This document shows, piece after piece, positions 32,086 to 41,878 of a DNA stretch of 43,086 nt (the first letter of the stretch is position 1; every line of letters starts with the position of its first letter). This DNA comes from Chloroflexi bacterium HGW-Chloroflexi-3 (GTDB taxonomy: Bacteria > Chloroflexota > Anaerolineae > Anaerolineales > Anaerolineaceae), in NCBI GenBank assembly GCA_002842045.1, contig PHBX01000028.1, positions 1 through 43,086 on the forward strand, in the 5' to 3' direction. The position numbers and the translations under genes are program-made. Below the pieces are notes generated by a model that was not told the origin of the DNA, did not search any database, and worked only from the letters and a program-made list of their open reading frames with translations.

Positions 32086-32091
32086 TATAAT
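32086..32091 (+). promoter_or_regulatory. Extended -10 element for the M20 peptidase gene
   Basis: TGCTATAAT (32083-32091) within CATGCTATAAT, the same 11-mer as in the dnaE promoter, 80 nt before the ATG. Poor -35. Confidence 0.45.
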
Positions 32092-32171
32092 CAGTCCGAT
32101 AAATTCCTTTTTCTGATCATCAAGAAAATCGAAGAATTTCAGAAAAGAATTGAGAATGAATTCGAGGTAAG

Positions 32172-33635
32172 ATGGAAACTTTAATAATCATAGTAGTAAT
32201 TTTGTTATTTCTGGCAGCATTCATGCTGATTCGCACAGCGCGCGCAATGCGTTCATTACCCCCCATCGAAGAAATAGAATTGGTGGAAGTGGATGTTGAT
32301 GGTGCTGCAAATCGCCTGGCTGATGTCATTCAATTGGAAACCATTTCCAAAGAACAGAGCACCTTTGATCTTGAGCCATTTAAGAAGCTGCACACAAAAT
32401 TAGAGGAAATGTATCCTTTGGTGCATCAAAAGATGAAACGAGAAATCATCAGTGATGCCAGTCTATTATTCACCTGGGAAGGAAAACAAAAGGATCGCAA
32501 CCCTATCTTGTTTGCAGCGCACCAGGATGTAGTTCCGGCTGATCCAACCACACTGGATAAGTGGACTTATCCGCCATTTTCTGGCGCGATTGCAGAGGGA
32601 TTTATCTGGGGGCGTGGCAGCATTGATATCAAATCACAGATGATGGCCACACTTGAGTCTGCGGAATTGCTGCTGAGCAAAGGTTTCGAACCTGAACGAA
32701 CGATCTATCTTGCCTTCGGTCAAGACGAAGAGTTGGGTGGTCAATATGGTGCAGCGAAGATTGTGGAACACTTGAATGCACAGGGTATTCATTTGGCTGC
32801 CATGGTGGATGAAGGCGGTGCGATCATGGAAGGGACGATTGCCGGGGTAGATGAACCGGTCGCATTAATTGGAACGGCTGAAAAGGGTCATTTGAGTCTC
32901 AAATTGCGTGCGGAGGGATCCCCAGGACATTCTTCCATGCCAGGGAAAGATATGGCCATCGGCCGACTGGCCCGCGCTCTGGCGCGATTGGATACCAACC
33001 CACAACCTGTTCGATTGAAAGCATTAAAAGATTTGATCAATAATTTGGGATCGGCTGCTTCTTTTGGTATGCAGTTTGTATTTTCAAATATCTGGTTTTT
33101 CAGACCCATCATCAAAATGCAGGCGGAAGCCAATAACACCACCAACGCTATGATCCGCACCAGCACAGCATTGACTATTGTCAATGGAGGCATTAAGGAA
33201 AATGTTTTACCGGCGAATGCCGAGGCGATTGTGAATTTTCGATTGTTACCTGGAGATAACATTGCCATGGTATGTGACCGCGTTCGAAAAATCGTCAAGG
33301 ATGATCAGGTCGAATTTAAACCGGTTGTAGATGGTGCCTGGGAGGCTTCTCCGGTTTCTTCGACCGAAACAAAATCGTATCTGATTTTGAAACACACGAT
33401 ACGTAAAGTTTTTGATGGGATTGCGGTGGCTCCCTATCTGGTCATGGGTGCTACCGATGCCAGATATTATGCACCCATCAGTGATGCTGCATACCGCTTC
33501 TCTCCTTTTAAATTAACCGCCGAAGATTTAGGCAGGATGCATGGAATTGATGAGAGAATTTCGGTAGAATCATACGGCAAGATGATAATTTTCTTTCATG
33601 AGTTGATGCAAGCCTGGGGGCAGGCAGATTTGTAA
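32172..33635 (+). CDS. M20-family metallopeptidase (PM20D1/carboxypeptidase S-like), membrane anchored
   Basis: A 487-residue M20 enzyme with an N-terminal membrane anchor (about 3-21). Zinc ligands and catalytic residues: His117 with Asp119 (FAAHQDVVP), Asp152 (GRGSIDIK), Glu186/Glu187 (GQDEELGG), Asp213 (MVDEGG) and a late His (ELMQ-preceding FFHE). A dimerisation domain (SLKLRAEGSPGHSSMPG ... IVNFRLLPGD) is inserted as usual. The pattern IVNGGIKENVLPANAEA and the overall length match carboxypeptidase S and PM20D1 rather than DapE. Expected to hydrolyse amide bonds of peptides or N-acyl amino acids; the cell side of the catalytic domain is not settled by the sequence. Confidence 0.9.
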   Translation: METLIIIVVILLFLAAFMLIRTARAMRSLPPIEEIELVEVDVDGAANRLADVIQLETISKEQSTFDLEPFKKLHTKLEEMYPLVHQKMKREIISDASLLFTWEGKQKDRNPILFAAHQDVVPADPTTLDKWTYPPFSGAIAEGFIWGRGSIDIKSQMMATLESAELLLSKGFEPERTIYLAFGQDEELGGQYGAAKIVEHLNAQGIHLAAMVDEGGAIMEGTIAGVDEPVALIGTAEKGHLSLKLRAEGSPGHSSMPGKDMAIGRLARALARLDTNPQPVRLKALKDLINNLGSAASFGMQFVFSNIWFFRPIIKMQAEANNTTNAMIRTSTALTIVNGGIKENVLPANAEAIVNFRLLPGDNIAMVCDRVRKIVKDDQVEFKPVVDGAWEASPVSSTETKSYLILKHTIRKVFDGIAVAPYLVMGATDARYYAPISDAAYRFSPFKLTAEDLGRMHGIDERISVESYGKMIIFFHELMQAWGQADL

Positions 33636-33660
33636 GCTGTTATTTCAGAATTGGAAACCA

Positions 33661-33686
33661 AAAGGTGGCTGCAATGCTGCCTTTTT
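33661..33686 (+). terminator. Terminator of the M20 peptidase gene
   Basis: AAAGGTGGC / GCTGCCTTT (two G-T pairs) with a 6-nt loop, followed by TTT, overlapping the stop codon of the convergent lipoprotein gene. Confidence 0.65.
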
Positions 33687-34312
33687 TATTGAATGGGGAT
33701 CAAGCGGCTGCCATAGATATCGGCGTGAAATTCAAAGACAACGCCCATTGCTTCCAATTGAATCAGAAAACCCGGGGTGAGAACTGGCACACACACGATA
33801 TCCTCTGATACAACACCAAGACAGGAATCAGGCCAATCGATCTGCTCGTTTGACTGCACATGGATTTTGTTGGTGGGAATATCCAGTTGTTTTGCCAGAT
33901 ACTGGATTGCCACTTCAACCGGGGTGGAGTATTTACTCAGGTAGTTAAGCACGTAGATTTTTTGAGCAGATTGATCTGTGTGTGCTTCGAAAATTGAATG
34001 GTCAGCGTAGAACAGCATGAAATAGCCGGGGATTTCCTCAGGAACACAGACATCACTTATCGGTGCAACTTCCAGGCATGTGTCTGTCCAGGTTTTGCGG
34101 GTTGTTTTTAAAGGAAGGAGTCGAGATGCTTCGTAGCCGTATTGATTGATAATGATATCAATGGCAGCTTTTTCGGAAGCAGTGCGGTCGAGATAATCAC
34201 CGACAGATTCATAGAGTGGTGTCTTTCTATCAACAGGAGGGGTTAGTATGACCTCTGCACAGCCAGAAAGCAAAAAGATTAGCAGGGAAAAAATTATCAG
34301 AACTTTATTCAT
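33686..34312 (-). CDS. Lipoprotein with two tandem W-x-D-x-CLG modules
   Basis: A 208-residue lipoprotein with a lipobox LLSGC (lipidated Cys18). The mature part contains two homologous modules, about 46-120 and 134-205. Each has a helix, then W-x-D-[TS]-CL-[EG]-V followed by a CVP and a PG[YF] turn and a strand with a Phe/His-rich end (SIFEAHTD in the first, VVFEFHAD in the second). I have seen this W-x-D-x-CLG...TPG pattern in secreted Chloroflexota and cyanobacterial proteins; no function is known to me. The conserved cysteine pairs could form disulfides. It follows the MATE gene on the same strand (24-nt gap). Confidence 0.8.
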   Translation of the reverse strand: MNKVLIIFSLLIFLLSGCAEVILTPPVDRKTPLYESVGDYLDRTASEKAAIDIIINQYGYEASRLLPLKTTRKTWTDTCLEVAPISDVCVPEEIPGYFMLFYADHSIFEAHTDQSAQKIYVLNYLSKYSTPVEVAIQYLAKQLDIPTNKIHVQSNEQIDWPDSCLGVVSEDIVCVPVLTPGFLIQLEAMGVVFEFHADIYGSRLIPIQ

Positions 34313-34336
34313 GATTGCTCTACATATGATTCTAGA

Positions 34337-35716
34337 TTAAGCCGTGACACTCGTCAAATTGTGAACCCATTTTCTTGAGCGGAAACGGGGAAACACAATC
34401 ATTAATTTCACAATTTCTTCTGACAAAACAAGCGCGTAGACATAATAGACAGGCCACTGGAGAACAAATCCACCAATCAATGCTGAAGGTACACCAATTA
34501 GCCAGATTGAACCCATTTCTACCAGCAAAGCATAGCGGGTATCACCACCTGAACGAAGAATACCAATGAATATCATAAGATTTGCCACCCGAATCCACAT
34601 AGTGAGCGCATATATGAGTTGGATCTTATAGGCATAATCGTAGGAGATTTGCTCAATAGCATAAAGCGAGAGAATAAAAGGACGCAGGATGATCACAAAA
34701 ACACCAAATATCATAGCCAGCGTGATACAAATTATAAGGAAACGCAAACCATAATCAAAGGCTTTGTTTTCATTCCCGGCTCCAATTTCATTTCCAATCA
34801 TAATCGCACAAGCGTTTGCGGCACCAATGAAGATTACAAACGTCATATTCTCTATTGTGGAGTTAATATTAACTGCCGCTACAGCATCGGTACCAATACG
34901 AGCATAGACTGCATAGTATGTGGTGATGCCTAATGACCAGAAAACTTCGTTGACTGCTGCAGGTAAAGAAGTGCGCAATACTTTTTTAAAGAAAGAAAAA
35001 GAATATTTCAGTTCACGGAATTTTACAGCAGCAGCAGTACGGAAACGATATGCAAAGATAATCATTAAGAAGGTTTCAAATATCCGAGCGATTGTAGTTC
35101 CCAGCGCAGCACCACGTACTCCTAATTCTGGAAAACCAAAATTGCCAAAAATAAGGCAGTAGTTGAGAAAAATATTCGTGGTCAGCGCGATTATTGTAAT
35201 CACCATTGGTAAGCGTACATTCTGGGTGCTGCGCAAGACTGACATGAATATCAGGGTGATGGCAGTAAAAATATAACCAACGCCAACGATGCGCAGGTAC
35301 TGACTGCCAAGCTCAATCACAGCTTGATCTTTGGTGTAAATGCTTAATATTTTGTCAGGTATGAGCAATGCTATTAAAGTGTAAAACAATGCTACTGTAA
35401 TTGCCATGGTGAGGCCGATCCCCATTACTTTACGCAGGTTTCCTAAATCACCTTTTCCCCAATATTGGGCAGTGAAGATAGCAGAGCCACTGGAAATACC
35501 AAACAGAAACAGGATGAGGAGAAAGAAAATCTGGTTCGAAAGCCCCAAAGATGCAATGGCTGTCTCGCCTAATTGACCAATCATTAATACGTCCAACAGG
35601 TTGGTGCTGGAATTAACGAATTGTTGGATTGTCATGGGGATGGCGAGTTTTAGCATTGTTGAATAAAACCGCCTGTCGCTAAACAATTGTTTGAACATAT
35701 CATTCTCAATAGACAT
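34337..35716 (-). CDS. MATE-family multidrug/toxin efflux transporter
   Basis: A 459-residue integral membrane protein with about 12 predicted hydrophobic helices and MATE signatures: MLKLAIPMTIQQFVNSSTNL (N-terminal), MIGQLGETAIASLGLSNQIF, and the second-half counterpart FFKKVLRTSLPAAVNEVFWS. Such proteins export cationic compounds or metabolites in exchange for Na+ or H+. The start at 35716 lacks a visible Shine-Dalgarno sequence; ATG 35698 (MFKQLF) is an alternative. Divergent from dnaE. Confidence 0.92.
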   Translation of the reverse strand: MSIENDMFKQLFSDRRFYSTMLKLAIPMTIQQFVNSSTNLLDVLMIGQLGETAIASLGLSNQIFFLLILFLFGISSGSAIFTAQYWGKGDLGNLRKVMGIGLTMAITVALFYTLIALLIPDKILSIYTKDQAVIELGSQYLRIVGVGYIFTAITLIFMSVLRSTQNVRLPMVITIIALTTNIFLNYCLIFGNFGFPELGVRGAALGTTIARIFETFLMIIFAYRFRTAAAVKFRELKYSFSFFKKVLRTSLPAAVNEVFWSLGITTYYAVYARIGTDAVAAVNINSTIENMTFVIFIGAANACAIMIGNEIGAGNENKAFDYGLRFLIICITLAMIFGVFVIILRPFILSLYAIEQISYDYAYKIQLIYALTMWIRVANLMIFIGILRSGGDTRYALLVEMGSIWLIGVPSALIGGFVLQWPVYYVYALVLSEEIVKLMIVFPRFRSRKWVHNLTSVTA

Positions 35717-35982
35717 AATTGAAAGAAAAGCCGTCTCTGAGTTTACCTGAGGGTTGAATTTCTGTCGAGGTCATTTGTCTTGTGTCAAATGTTCTTGAAG
35801 ACTTGAGTTGATGAGTTCTTGAGGCTAGTTGCCAGGTGTATTTTTACTCGAAATTATGTTTAATGTGACTACAATAAAATGTATTTGTGTAAACAACCAA
35901 TTTTTTAAGATTGGATTTCTTAAATTTTCTTTTTTCTATCTTAAGAAACAAAAATGGTCGTTAAATTTTAAGAGTTTTTGGG
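35717..35982. other. Non-coding AT-rich divergent region upstream of the MATE and dnaE genes
   Basis: Nothing gene-like. It holds an inverted pair CTTAAATTTTC / CTATCTTAAG around 35928-35946 and several TTAAG words. The MATE promoter should lie here but I cannot pick it confidently. Confidence 0.5.
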
Positions 35983-36011
35983 TTTAAATTCATTTTTGGT
36001 CATGCTATAAT
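35983..36011 (+). promoter_or_regulatory. Probable dnaE promoter
   Basis: TTTAAA (35983-35988), a 17-nt spacer ending in TGC, and TATAAT (36006-36011): a consensus extended -10 with a weak -35, about 105 nt before the dnaE ATG. Confidence 0.55.
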
Positions 36012-36116
36012 GACGGGGAGAACATGGCAAGCTCAGGTGGTTGGTTCTAAATAATGACTGGTTGCGGTTTTCGCAATTTCTTTTTGTCCCAAATTTGATT
36101 CTTTCAAGGAGGTCGG

Positions 36117-39100
36117 ATGTCATTTGCTCATTTGCATGTACATACAGTGTATTCATTACTGGATGGTTTCAGCAATGTAAAACAACTGGTAAAACGTGCA
36201 AAGGAGATGGGCATGCCGGCTGTTGCCATAACGGATCATGGCACCATGTTTGGTTCGATCGACTTTTTCAACGCTGCCAATGCTGAGGGGGTGAAAGCGA
36301 TCATCGGGCTGGAGAGTTATATGGCTGCCCGCGGTATGACGGATAAAGAAGTCAGACTGGATAAACGCAGTTCGCACCTCCTGTTACTGGCAGAGAACCA
36401 AACGGGTTACAAAAACTTACTCAAAATTGCCAGTGCAGCCCAGCTAGACGGGTTTTATTATGTTCCCAGAATTGATCATGATTTTCTGGCAGCCCATTCT
36501 GAAGGCTTGATCGCCACCTCGGGTTGTCTTTCAGCAGAGATTCCACGCGCCCTGAAGGAAAATGACCTCGAGAAAGCTGCGGGTATGCTGGATTGGTACT
36601 ATGAAGTTTTTGGACCCGACCGTTTCTACCTCGAGCTTCAGGATCATCCATTGGCAGAATTAAAGCAGGTAAATCAACACTTGCTGGATATGGGAAAACG
36701 TTACAATGCGCAATTTGTTGCCACCAACGATGTTCATTATATCGAGCAGGCAGATGCAAAATATCAGGACATCCTGCTGGCGATTCAGACCGGGGCACTA
36801 TTAAAAGACCCGACCCGAATGAAGATGAATGATGACAGTTATTATCTGCGCTCCCCGGAGGAGATGCGGGCGTTGTTTGGTCATATTCCTGGAGCGATCG
36901 AAAATACGTTAACGATTGCAGAACGGTGTAATGTTGACCTGAAGAATGAGGGCTATCACTTACCAAAATTTGATGTTCCAGAAGGATTTACAGCCGAAAC
37001 GTATCTGCGCAAGTTGTGTAATGAAGGATTGGAACGGAATTACGGACCCAAAGCGAATGATTCGACAGTGAGAAAACGGTTGGATTATGAATTATCTGTT
37101 ATTCACAATATGGGTTTTGATGCCTATTTTTTAATCGTTTGGGATTTATGTATGTATGCCAAACAGCAAGGCATCTGGTATAACGCCCGAGGTTCAGCTG
37201 CGGGGTCCATGGTAGCCTACACACTGGATATTACCCTGGTGGAACCCCTTGAACATGGATTGATTTTTGAACGCTTCCTGAATCCCAGCCGTATATCCAT
37301 GCCAGATATTGATATGGATTTTCAGGATGATAAACGCTCCTGTCTGATCAAGTATTGTGCAGATAAATATGGGCATGACAAAGTGGCAGCCATTATTACC
37401 TTTGGTACCCTGGGAGCAAAAGCGGCTATTCGGGATGTCGGACGGGTAATGGATATCCCCTTGAGCGAGGTGGATCAGGTCAGTAAACTGATCCCAACAA
37501 TCGGGAGTAAACCAGCCAGTATCCAGGATGCGCTGGCTTCGATTAACGAATTGCGTACACTGTATGACAGTACACCTTATTTAAAGGAACTGATCGATAC
37601 TGCCCAACATATGGAAGGGGTGGTTCGAAATGTGGGCACGCATGCAGCCGGTATTGTTATTTCAGACCAGGCAATTGATGAGTACGTCCCTCTGCACCGT
37701 CCAACGAGCAATTCCGATGACACACCGGTCAAGACGGTAACGCAATATGAAATGGCTCATCTGGATGCATTGGGCATGCTCAAAGTCGACTTTTTGGGTC
37801 TGGCTACCCTGACGGTTATGGCACGCGCCTGCGACTTGATCCAAAAAAGACATGGGGTTGACCTGAATCTGGGCAATATTCCGATTGATGATCCGGAAAC
37901 TTTTGAATTTCTGGGAACAGGACACACCGCAGGTGTATTCCAGCTGGAAGGCACAGGAATGACCCGATATCTGGTTCAGATGCAACCGAAAAACCTGGCA
38001 CATATTATTGCCATGGTGGCGTTGTACCGGCCAGGTCCGCTGCAGTTCATCCCGGATTATATTAAACGCATGCATGGCGAAGAGCCGGTGAAGTACCGAC
38101 ATAATGCGCTGGAACCGATCTTTAATGAAACCTTTGGTATTGCCATTTATCAGGAACAGATTATGTTCGCTGCGATGGAAATTGCCGGATACAAAGCATC
38201 AGAAGCAGACGCATTGCGTTCAGCCATATCGAAGAAAAAAGTAAAGGAAATTCCCTATCATCACAAGAAATTTGTCAAAGGCGCAGTCTCACGTGGCATC
38301 ATGGATGAGGAAACCGCCGGGCAAATCTTCAAGGATTGGGAAGAATTTGCCAATTACGGTTTTAACAAAAGTCACGCTGCAGATTATGGTGTCATCGCAG
38401 TAAAAACTGCTTATTTGAAAAAACATTATGCGATTGAATACATGACGGCATTGTTATCAGCTACCAAGAACGAAACCGAGAAAGTTGCCCAATACGTGCT
38501 GGATTGTCGTGATCTGGGGATTGAAGTAATGCCGCCGGACTTGATTGGCAGTGAATGGGACTTCTCGATTGAAGATCTGGAAGACGGCAACGCGGTGATT
38601 CGTTTTGGATTGGGTGCTGTAAAAAATGTTGGGCAAGGTCCGGTGCAGGTGATCATGGACGCCAGGGCTAAGGGTGAAATCCGCACCATTAATGATTTTG
38701 TACAGATGGTGGATTTGCGAGCGGTGGGTAAAAGAGCGCTGGAAAGCCTGGTGCGTGTGGGGGCATTAGATCGCTTTGGTAAACGCCGAGCCATTTTGGA
38801 TGCGTTAGACCGGTTAGTGGCAGTATCGAGCAGTCATTTCAGGGCAGCCGAGAGTGGACAATTAAGCATTTTTGGTCTGGTGGAGAATGTGACCGAAGAG
38901 ATTGTATTGCCAGATGTTCAGGAACATAATCCTCGAGAATTATTGGAATGGGAAAAAGAATTAATTGGCATGTATGTGTCTGCCCATCCCTTAACACCAT
39001 ACCGTGATTTTCTACGAAAAAGATCCACACACACCTCGGTTCAATTAGGTAGTGTGAAAAATAAAGACAGTGTCACCGTTGCGGGGATGGTATCGCGTTT

Positions 39101-40127
39101 TCGCAAGCACCTGACCAAATCTGGAAATGATATGGGATTTGTCACCCTGGACGATTTATTCGGTTCCATGGATATAGTTGTATTTCCCAGTGTCTGGAAA
39201 GCCAATCGGGATTTAATTGAAACAGATCGAATCCTGATCGTTGATGGCAAAGTGGATAGCGCGAATGGCGACCCAAAAATTCTGGCAGATGCCATTCGGT
39301 CAGTATCGAATGACGAGTTATCTTCGGTCCTGGATCAGGGGAAGAATAACGAATTAATAGAGGAAATGGAAGTTGTCGATCTAAGTTACCGTTATGATAT
39401 TGAATTCGGTGGTGATGATCAGGCAGCCGAAGAAGAACAGGAAGTTGTGCCTGATGATGAGTTTGCAATGGATGCGTTTATCCACGTGGAAGAAATTGAT
39501 GACTCCATGGATCCATTTTTTGACCCAACCTTCTTTGAAAATTTTGAGAACATTCCTGAGATTATTGAAGCAGAGGATAAGGCGGACCTTCCACCGTCTG
39601 AACCAATGATGCAGGAATTCCCTGAAGAATCGCCACTGCCAGAGAAAGATGAACAACCCATCAAGATTACACCAGACATCACCCCGGAAGTAAAACCAGA
39701 AATCAATGAAGAACCAGGTATGAATGACGTACAGGGCCGGTTATTTCAATCAAAAACGATGATAAGTCAGGATCTTGCTAATGAGATCCTTCCAAGTCCG
39801 AAGAAAGTCCCGATTGTAATACCACCATTAGACCGGGTTTTTGAATTAAGGGATCCCAATAAAGATGAATTCAGAATGATGACGGTCATTCTACGGGCAA
39901 ACTTAAATGAATCCGACCGTGGTTTAATGCGTATTAAGCGTGTGGTTGGTCTGTTGCGATCCTACCCGGGCAAGGATAAATTTGGCCTGATGATTTTTGA
40001 ATATGGCAAACGGGTTGATATGGAGTTTCCCAATGATTCAACCGGTTATTGTCCTGAATTGATGCGGCGGTTGAAAGATATGGTAGGCGAGGATAACGTG
40101 CAGGTGAAGGTACTCAAAGTGCACTAA
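36117..40127 (+). CDS. dnaE: DNA polymerase III alpha subunit
   Basis: A 1336-residue replicative polymerase of the DnaE class. The PHP domain (1-280) keeps a full set of metal-site residues: HLHVH, LLDG, TDHG, LESYM, SSHLLLLA, SGCLSAE and NDVHY. The polymerase palm follows with ARGSAAGSMVAY and the catalytic PDIDMDFQDD (about 396-405) plus KVDFLGL (about 555). Fingers (GFNKSHAADYGVIAVKTAYL), helix-hairpin-helix and the OB fold (SVTVAGMVSRFRKHLTKSGNDMG) are intact. A strongly acidic, Pro-rich linker of about 130 residues (about 1085-1215) precedes a last globular domain, making the protein longer than E. coli DnaE (1160). Start ATG 36117 with AAGGAGG. Converges with pcm. Confidence 0.97.
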   Translation: MSFAHLHVHTVYSLLDGFSNVKQLVKRAKEMGMPAVAITDHGTMFGSIDFFNAANAEGVKAIIGLESYMAARGMTDKEVRLDKRSSHLLLLAENQTGYKNLLKIASAAQLDGFYYVPRIDHDFLAAHSEGLIATSGCLSAEIPRALKENDLEKAAGMLDWYYEVFGPDRFYLELQDHPLAELKQVNQHLLDMGKRYNAQFVATNDVHYIEQADAKYQDILLAIQTGALLKDPTRMKMNDDSYYLRSPEEMRALFGHIPGAIENTLTIAERCNVDLKNEGYHLPKFDVPEGFTAETYLRKLCNEGLERNYGPKANDSTVRKRLDYELSVIHNMGFDAYFLIVWDLCMYAKQQGIWYNARGSAAGSMVAYTLDITLVEPLEHGLIFERFLNPSRISMPDIDMDFQDDKRSCLIKYCADKYGHDKVAAIITFGTLGAKAAIRDVGRVMDIPLSEVDQVSKLIPTIGSKPASIQDALASINELRTLYDSTPYLKELIDTAQHMEGVVRNVGTHAAGIVISDQAIDEYVPLHRPTSNSDDTPVKTVTQYEMAHLDALGMLKVDFLGLATLTVMARACDLIQKRHGVDLNLGNIPIDDPETFEFLGTGHTAGVFQLEGTGMTRYLVQMQPKNLAHIIAMVALYRPGPLQFIPDYIKRMHGEEPVKYRHNALEPIFNETFGIAIYQEQIMFAAMEIAGYKASEADALRSAISKKKVKEIPYHHKKFVKGAVSRGIMDEETAGQIFKDWEEFANYGFNKSHAADYGVIAVKTAYLKKHYAIEYMTALLSATKNETEKVAQYVLDCRDLGIEVMPPDLIGSEWDFSIEDLEDGNAVIRFGLGAVKNVGQGPVQVIMDARAKGEIRTINDFVQMVDLRAVGKRALESLVRVGALDRFGKRRAILDALDRLVAVSSSHFRAAESGQLSIFGLVENVTEEIVLPDVQEHNPRELLEWEKELIGMYVSAHPLTPYRDFLRKRSTHTSVQLGSVKNKDSVTVAGMVSRFRKHLTKSGNDMGFVTLDDLFGSMDIVVFPSVWKANRDLIETDRILIVDGKVDSANGDPKILADAIRSVSNDELSSVLDQGKNNELIEEMEVVDLSYRYDIEFGGDDQAAEEEQEVVPDDEFAMDAFIHVEEIDDSMDPFFDPTFFENFENIPEIIEAEDKADLPPSEPMMQEFPEESPLPEKDEQPIKITPDITPEVKPEINEEPGMNDVQGRLFQSKTMISQDLANEILPSPKKVPIVIPPLDRVFELRDPNKDEFRMMTVILRANLNESDRGLMRIKRVVGLLRSYPGKDKFGLMIFEYGKRVDMEFPNDSTGYCPELMRRLKDMVGEDNVQVKVLKVH

Positions 40128-40130
40128 AGG

Positions 40131-40787
40131 TTACCAATCCGATTCAGACCAACCGAATTCCCCTAATAAAGGTACAAAACTAACAGGGATATCCTGATCA
40201 TGGTCGAAGGACTCCTCAGCCGTTCTGATCCAGCGTTCAAGTTTTTGTTGCCAACGTTCGCCGACCGGTAATATCAATCTGCCGCCCACTTTTAACTGGG
40301 TCAACAATGGTTTGGGAACTTGTGGGGCTGCTGCGGTGATCAGGATGGCATCATATGGCGCGTGCTCAGGCAATCCCAAACTGCCATCACCAACATGAAA
40401 TTGAATATTGGTCAGCTCAAGTTGGTCGGCAATCCGTTGTGCACCTTTCACCAATTCTGCATGGCGGTCGATGCTGTGTACCTGTCTGACTAATTGGCTG
40501 AGAACAGCTGCCTGATATCCTGATCCAGTACCAATTTCCAGCACACAATCCTGGGGGTCTGGTTGGATAAGTTCCGTCATCAAAGCGACGATATAAGGTT
40601 GTGAGATTGTCTGACCAAAGCCAATCGGAAGCGGATAATCTGCATAGGCTTCACTCTGGTATTCCATGGACACGAAAAGATGCCGGGGGACTTCACGCAT
40701 GGCTGCCAGGACCCCAGGATGTTTTATGCCGCGACGTTCAATCTGATCGCGGACCATTTTTGCGCGATCTAAAGAGAAATCTCTCAT
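40131..40787 (-). CDS. pcm: Protein-L-isoaspartate O-methyltransferase
   Basis: A 218-residue SAM-dependent methyltransferase repairing isoaspartyl residues. The family motif GQTISQPYIVALM carries Ser62 at the substrate site; the SAM-binding VLEIGTGSGYQAAVLSQL lies at 82-99; GGRLILPVG follows. Length is typical. It begins 8 nt after the mutY stop and is the last gene of a minus-strand repair-flavoured cluster; its stop is 3 nt from that of dnaE. Confidence 0.95.
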   Translation of the reverse strand: MRDFSLDRAKMVRDQIERRGIKHPGVLAAMREVPRHLFVSMEYQSEAYADYPLPIGFGQTISQPYIVALMTELIQPDPQDCVLEIGTGSGYQAAVLSQLVRQVHSIDRHAELVKGAQRIADQLELTNIQFHVGDGSLGLPEHAPYDAILITAAAPQVPKPLLTQLKVGGRLILPVGERWQQKLERWIRTAEESFDHDQDIPVSFVPLLGEFGWSESDW

Positions 40788-40795
40788 TAATTTTA

Positions 40796-41863
40796 TTATA
40801 ATGATTTATGGGCGTTTTTTTGCAATTGTTCGGCAATCTGCCGGTCAATTTTACCCATCGGGAAATCAGAAAGTTGCTCTACTGGTACCCAGGCAAGTTG
40901 AGATGCTTCAATTGCCTGGGGTTCGCTTTTTACCAATGAACAGATGAAAGCATGCAACGTAACGCGAAAATGGGTGTAAGCGTGCTGATACTCGCCGAAA
41001 TGTGCTCCCACTGCGATTTCACACCCCAATTCTTCCATAATCTCGCGTTGTAAGGCTGCTGGCAATGTTTCGTTTTCCTCCTGTTTGCCACCGGGAAATT
41101 CCCATAACCCACCGAGGAGACCGTTGGCTGGTCGTTGCGCTAACAGAAAACGCCGCTCTCGCTGGAGAATGGCTGCGGTCACAATATAATGAGGAATCGG
41201 TTTCTTTTCCGGGATCACGGGGCGCTGTTCCTGCACACCCCGTTCAAGAGCCAGACAGTGCTTTTGCAAAGGACAAAGCAGGCATTTCGGCTTACCGGGC
41301 AGGCAAATGGTGGCTCCCAGATCCATCAATGCTTGATTATAATTACCTGCTTTTCCGGCAGGTAGATTCTCTTCTGCCAGCTCCCAGAATAACTTTTCTG
41401 CAGCCGGGGTGCGGATGGGTAATGAAATATCAAAAATGCGGGAAAGGATGCGGCGAATATTGCCATCCAGGGCTGCCTGATCCATCCCAAAGGCAATGGA
41501 TGTGATAGCTGCAGCGCTATAACGCCCGATTCCAGGAAGTTTCAGCAGTGTCTGAGGGTTGGCTGGTAATTGACCATCAAAATCACTTTGCAAAATCCGG
41601 GCGGTTTTGTGAATGTTTCGGGCGCGGGAATAATATCCCAATCCTTCCCACTGTCTGAGAACATCCTGTTCGGATGAATTGGCTAAGGTTTCAATGTCAG
41701 GAAATGTCCGCATCCAATTCGTGAAATAATCAATGACAGTCTCCACCCGTGTTTGTTGCAGCATAATTTCAGAAATCCAGATGGCATACGGGTCGGGATG
41801 ATCACGCCAGGGTAATTGGCGGGCATGAATGGCATACCATTCCAGGAGTGGTTGGCTGATCAT
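40796..41863 (-). CDS. mutY: A/G-specific adenine glycosylase
   Basis: A 355-residue MutY, removing adenine opposite 8-oxoguanine. Catalytic Glu32 (SEIMLQQTRV), helix-hairpin-helix LKLPGIGRYSAAAI (108-120), catalytic Asp133 (ALDGNIRRIL), and a [4Fe-4S] loop Cys187-x6-Cys194-x2-Cys197-x5-Cys203 are all present. The C-terminal Nudix-like 8-oxoG recognition domain (about 225-345) includes GGLWEFPGGK and REIMEELG. Start ATG 41863 just after a short gap from the upstream small gene. Functionally paired with mutM at 29.2 kb. Confidence 0.96.
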   Translation of the reverse strand: MISQPLLEWYAIHARQLPWRDHPDPYAIWISEIMLQQTRVETVIDYFTNWMRTFPDIETLANSSEQDVLRQWEGLGYYSRARNIHKTARILQSDFDGQLPANPQTLLKLPGIGRYSAAAITSIAFGMDQAALDGNIRRILSRIFDISLPIRTPAAEKLFWELAEENLPAGKAGNYNQALMDLGATICLPGKPKCLLCPLQKHCLALERGVQEQRPVIPEKKPIPHYIVTAAILQRERRFLLAQRPANGLLGGLWEFPGGKQEENETLPAALQREIMEELGCEIAVGAHFGEYQHAYTHFRVTLHAFICSLVKSEPQAIEASQLAWVPVEQLSDFPMGKIDRQIAEQLQKNAHKSL

Positions 41864-41878
41864 GGATGAAATGAAAAA

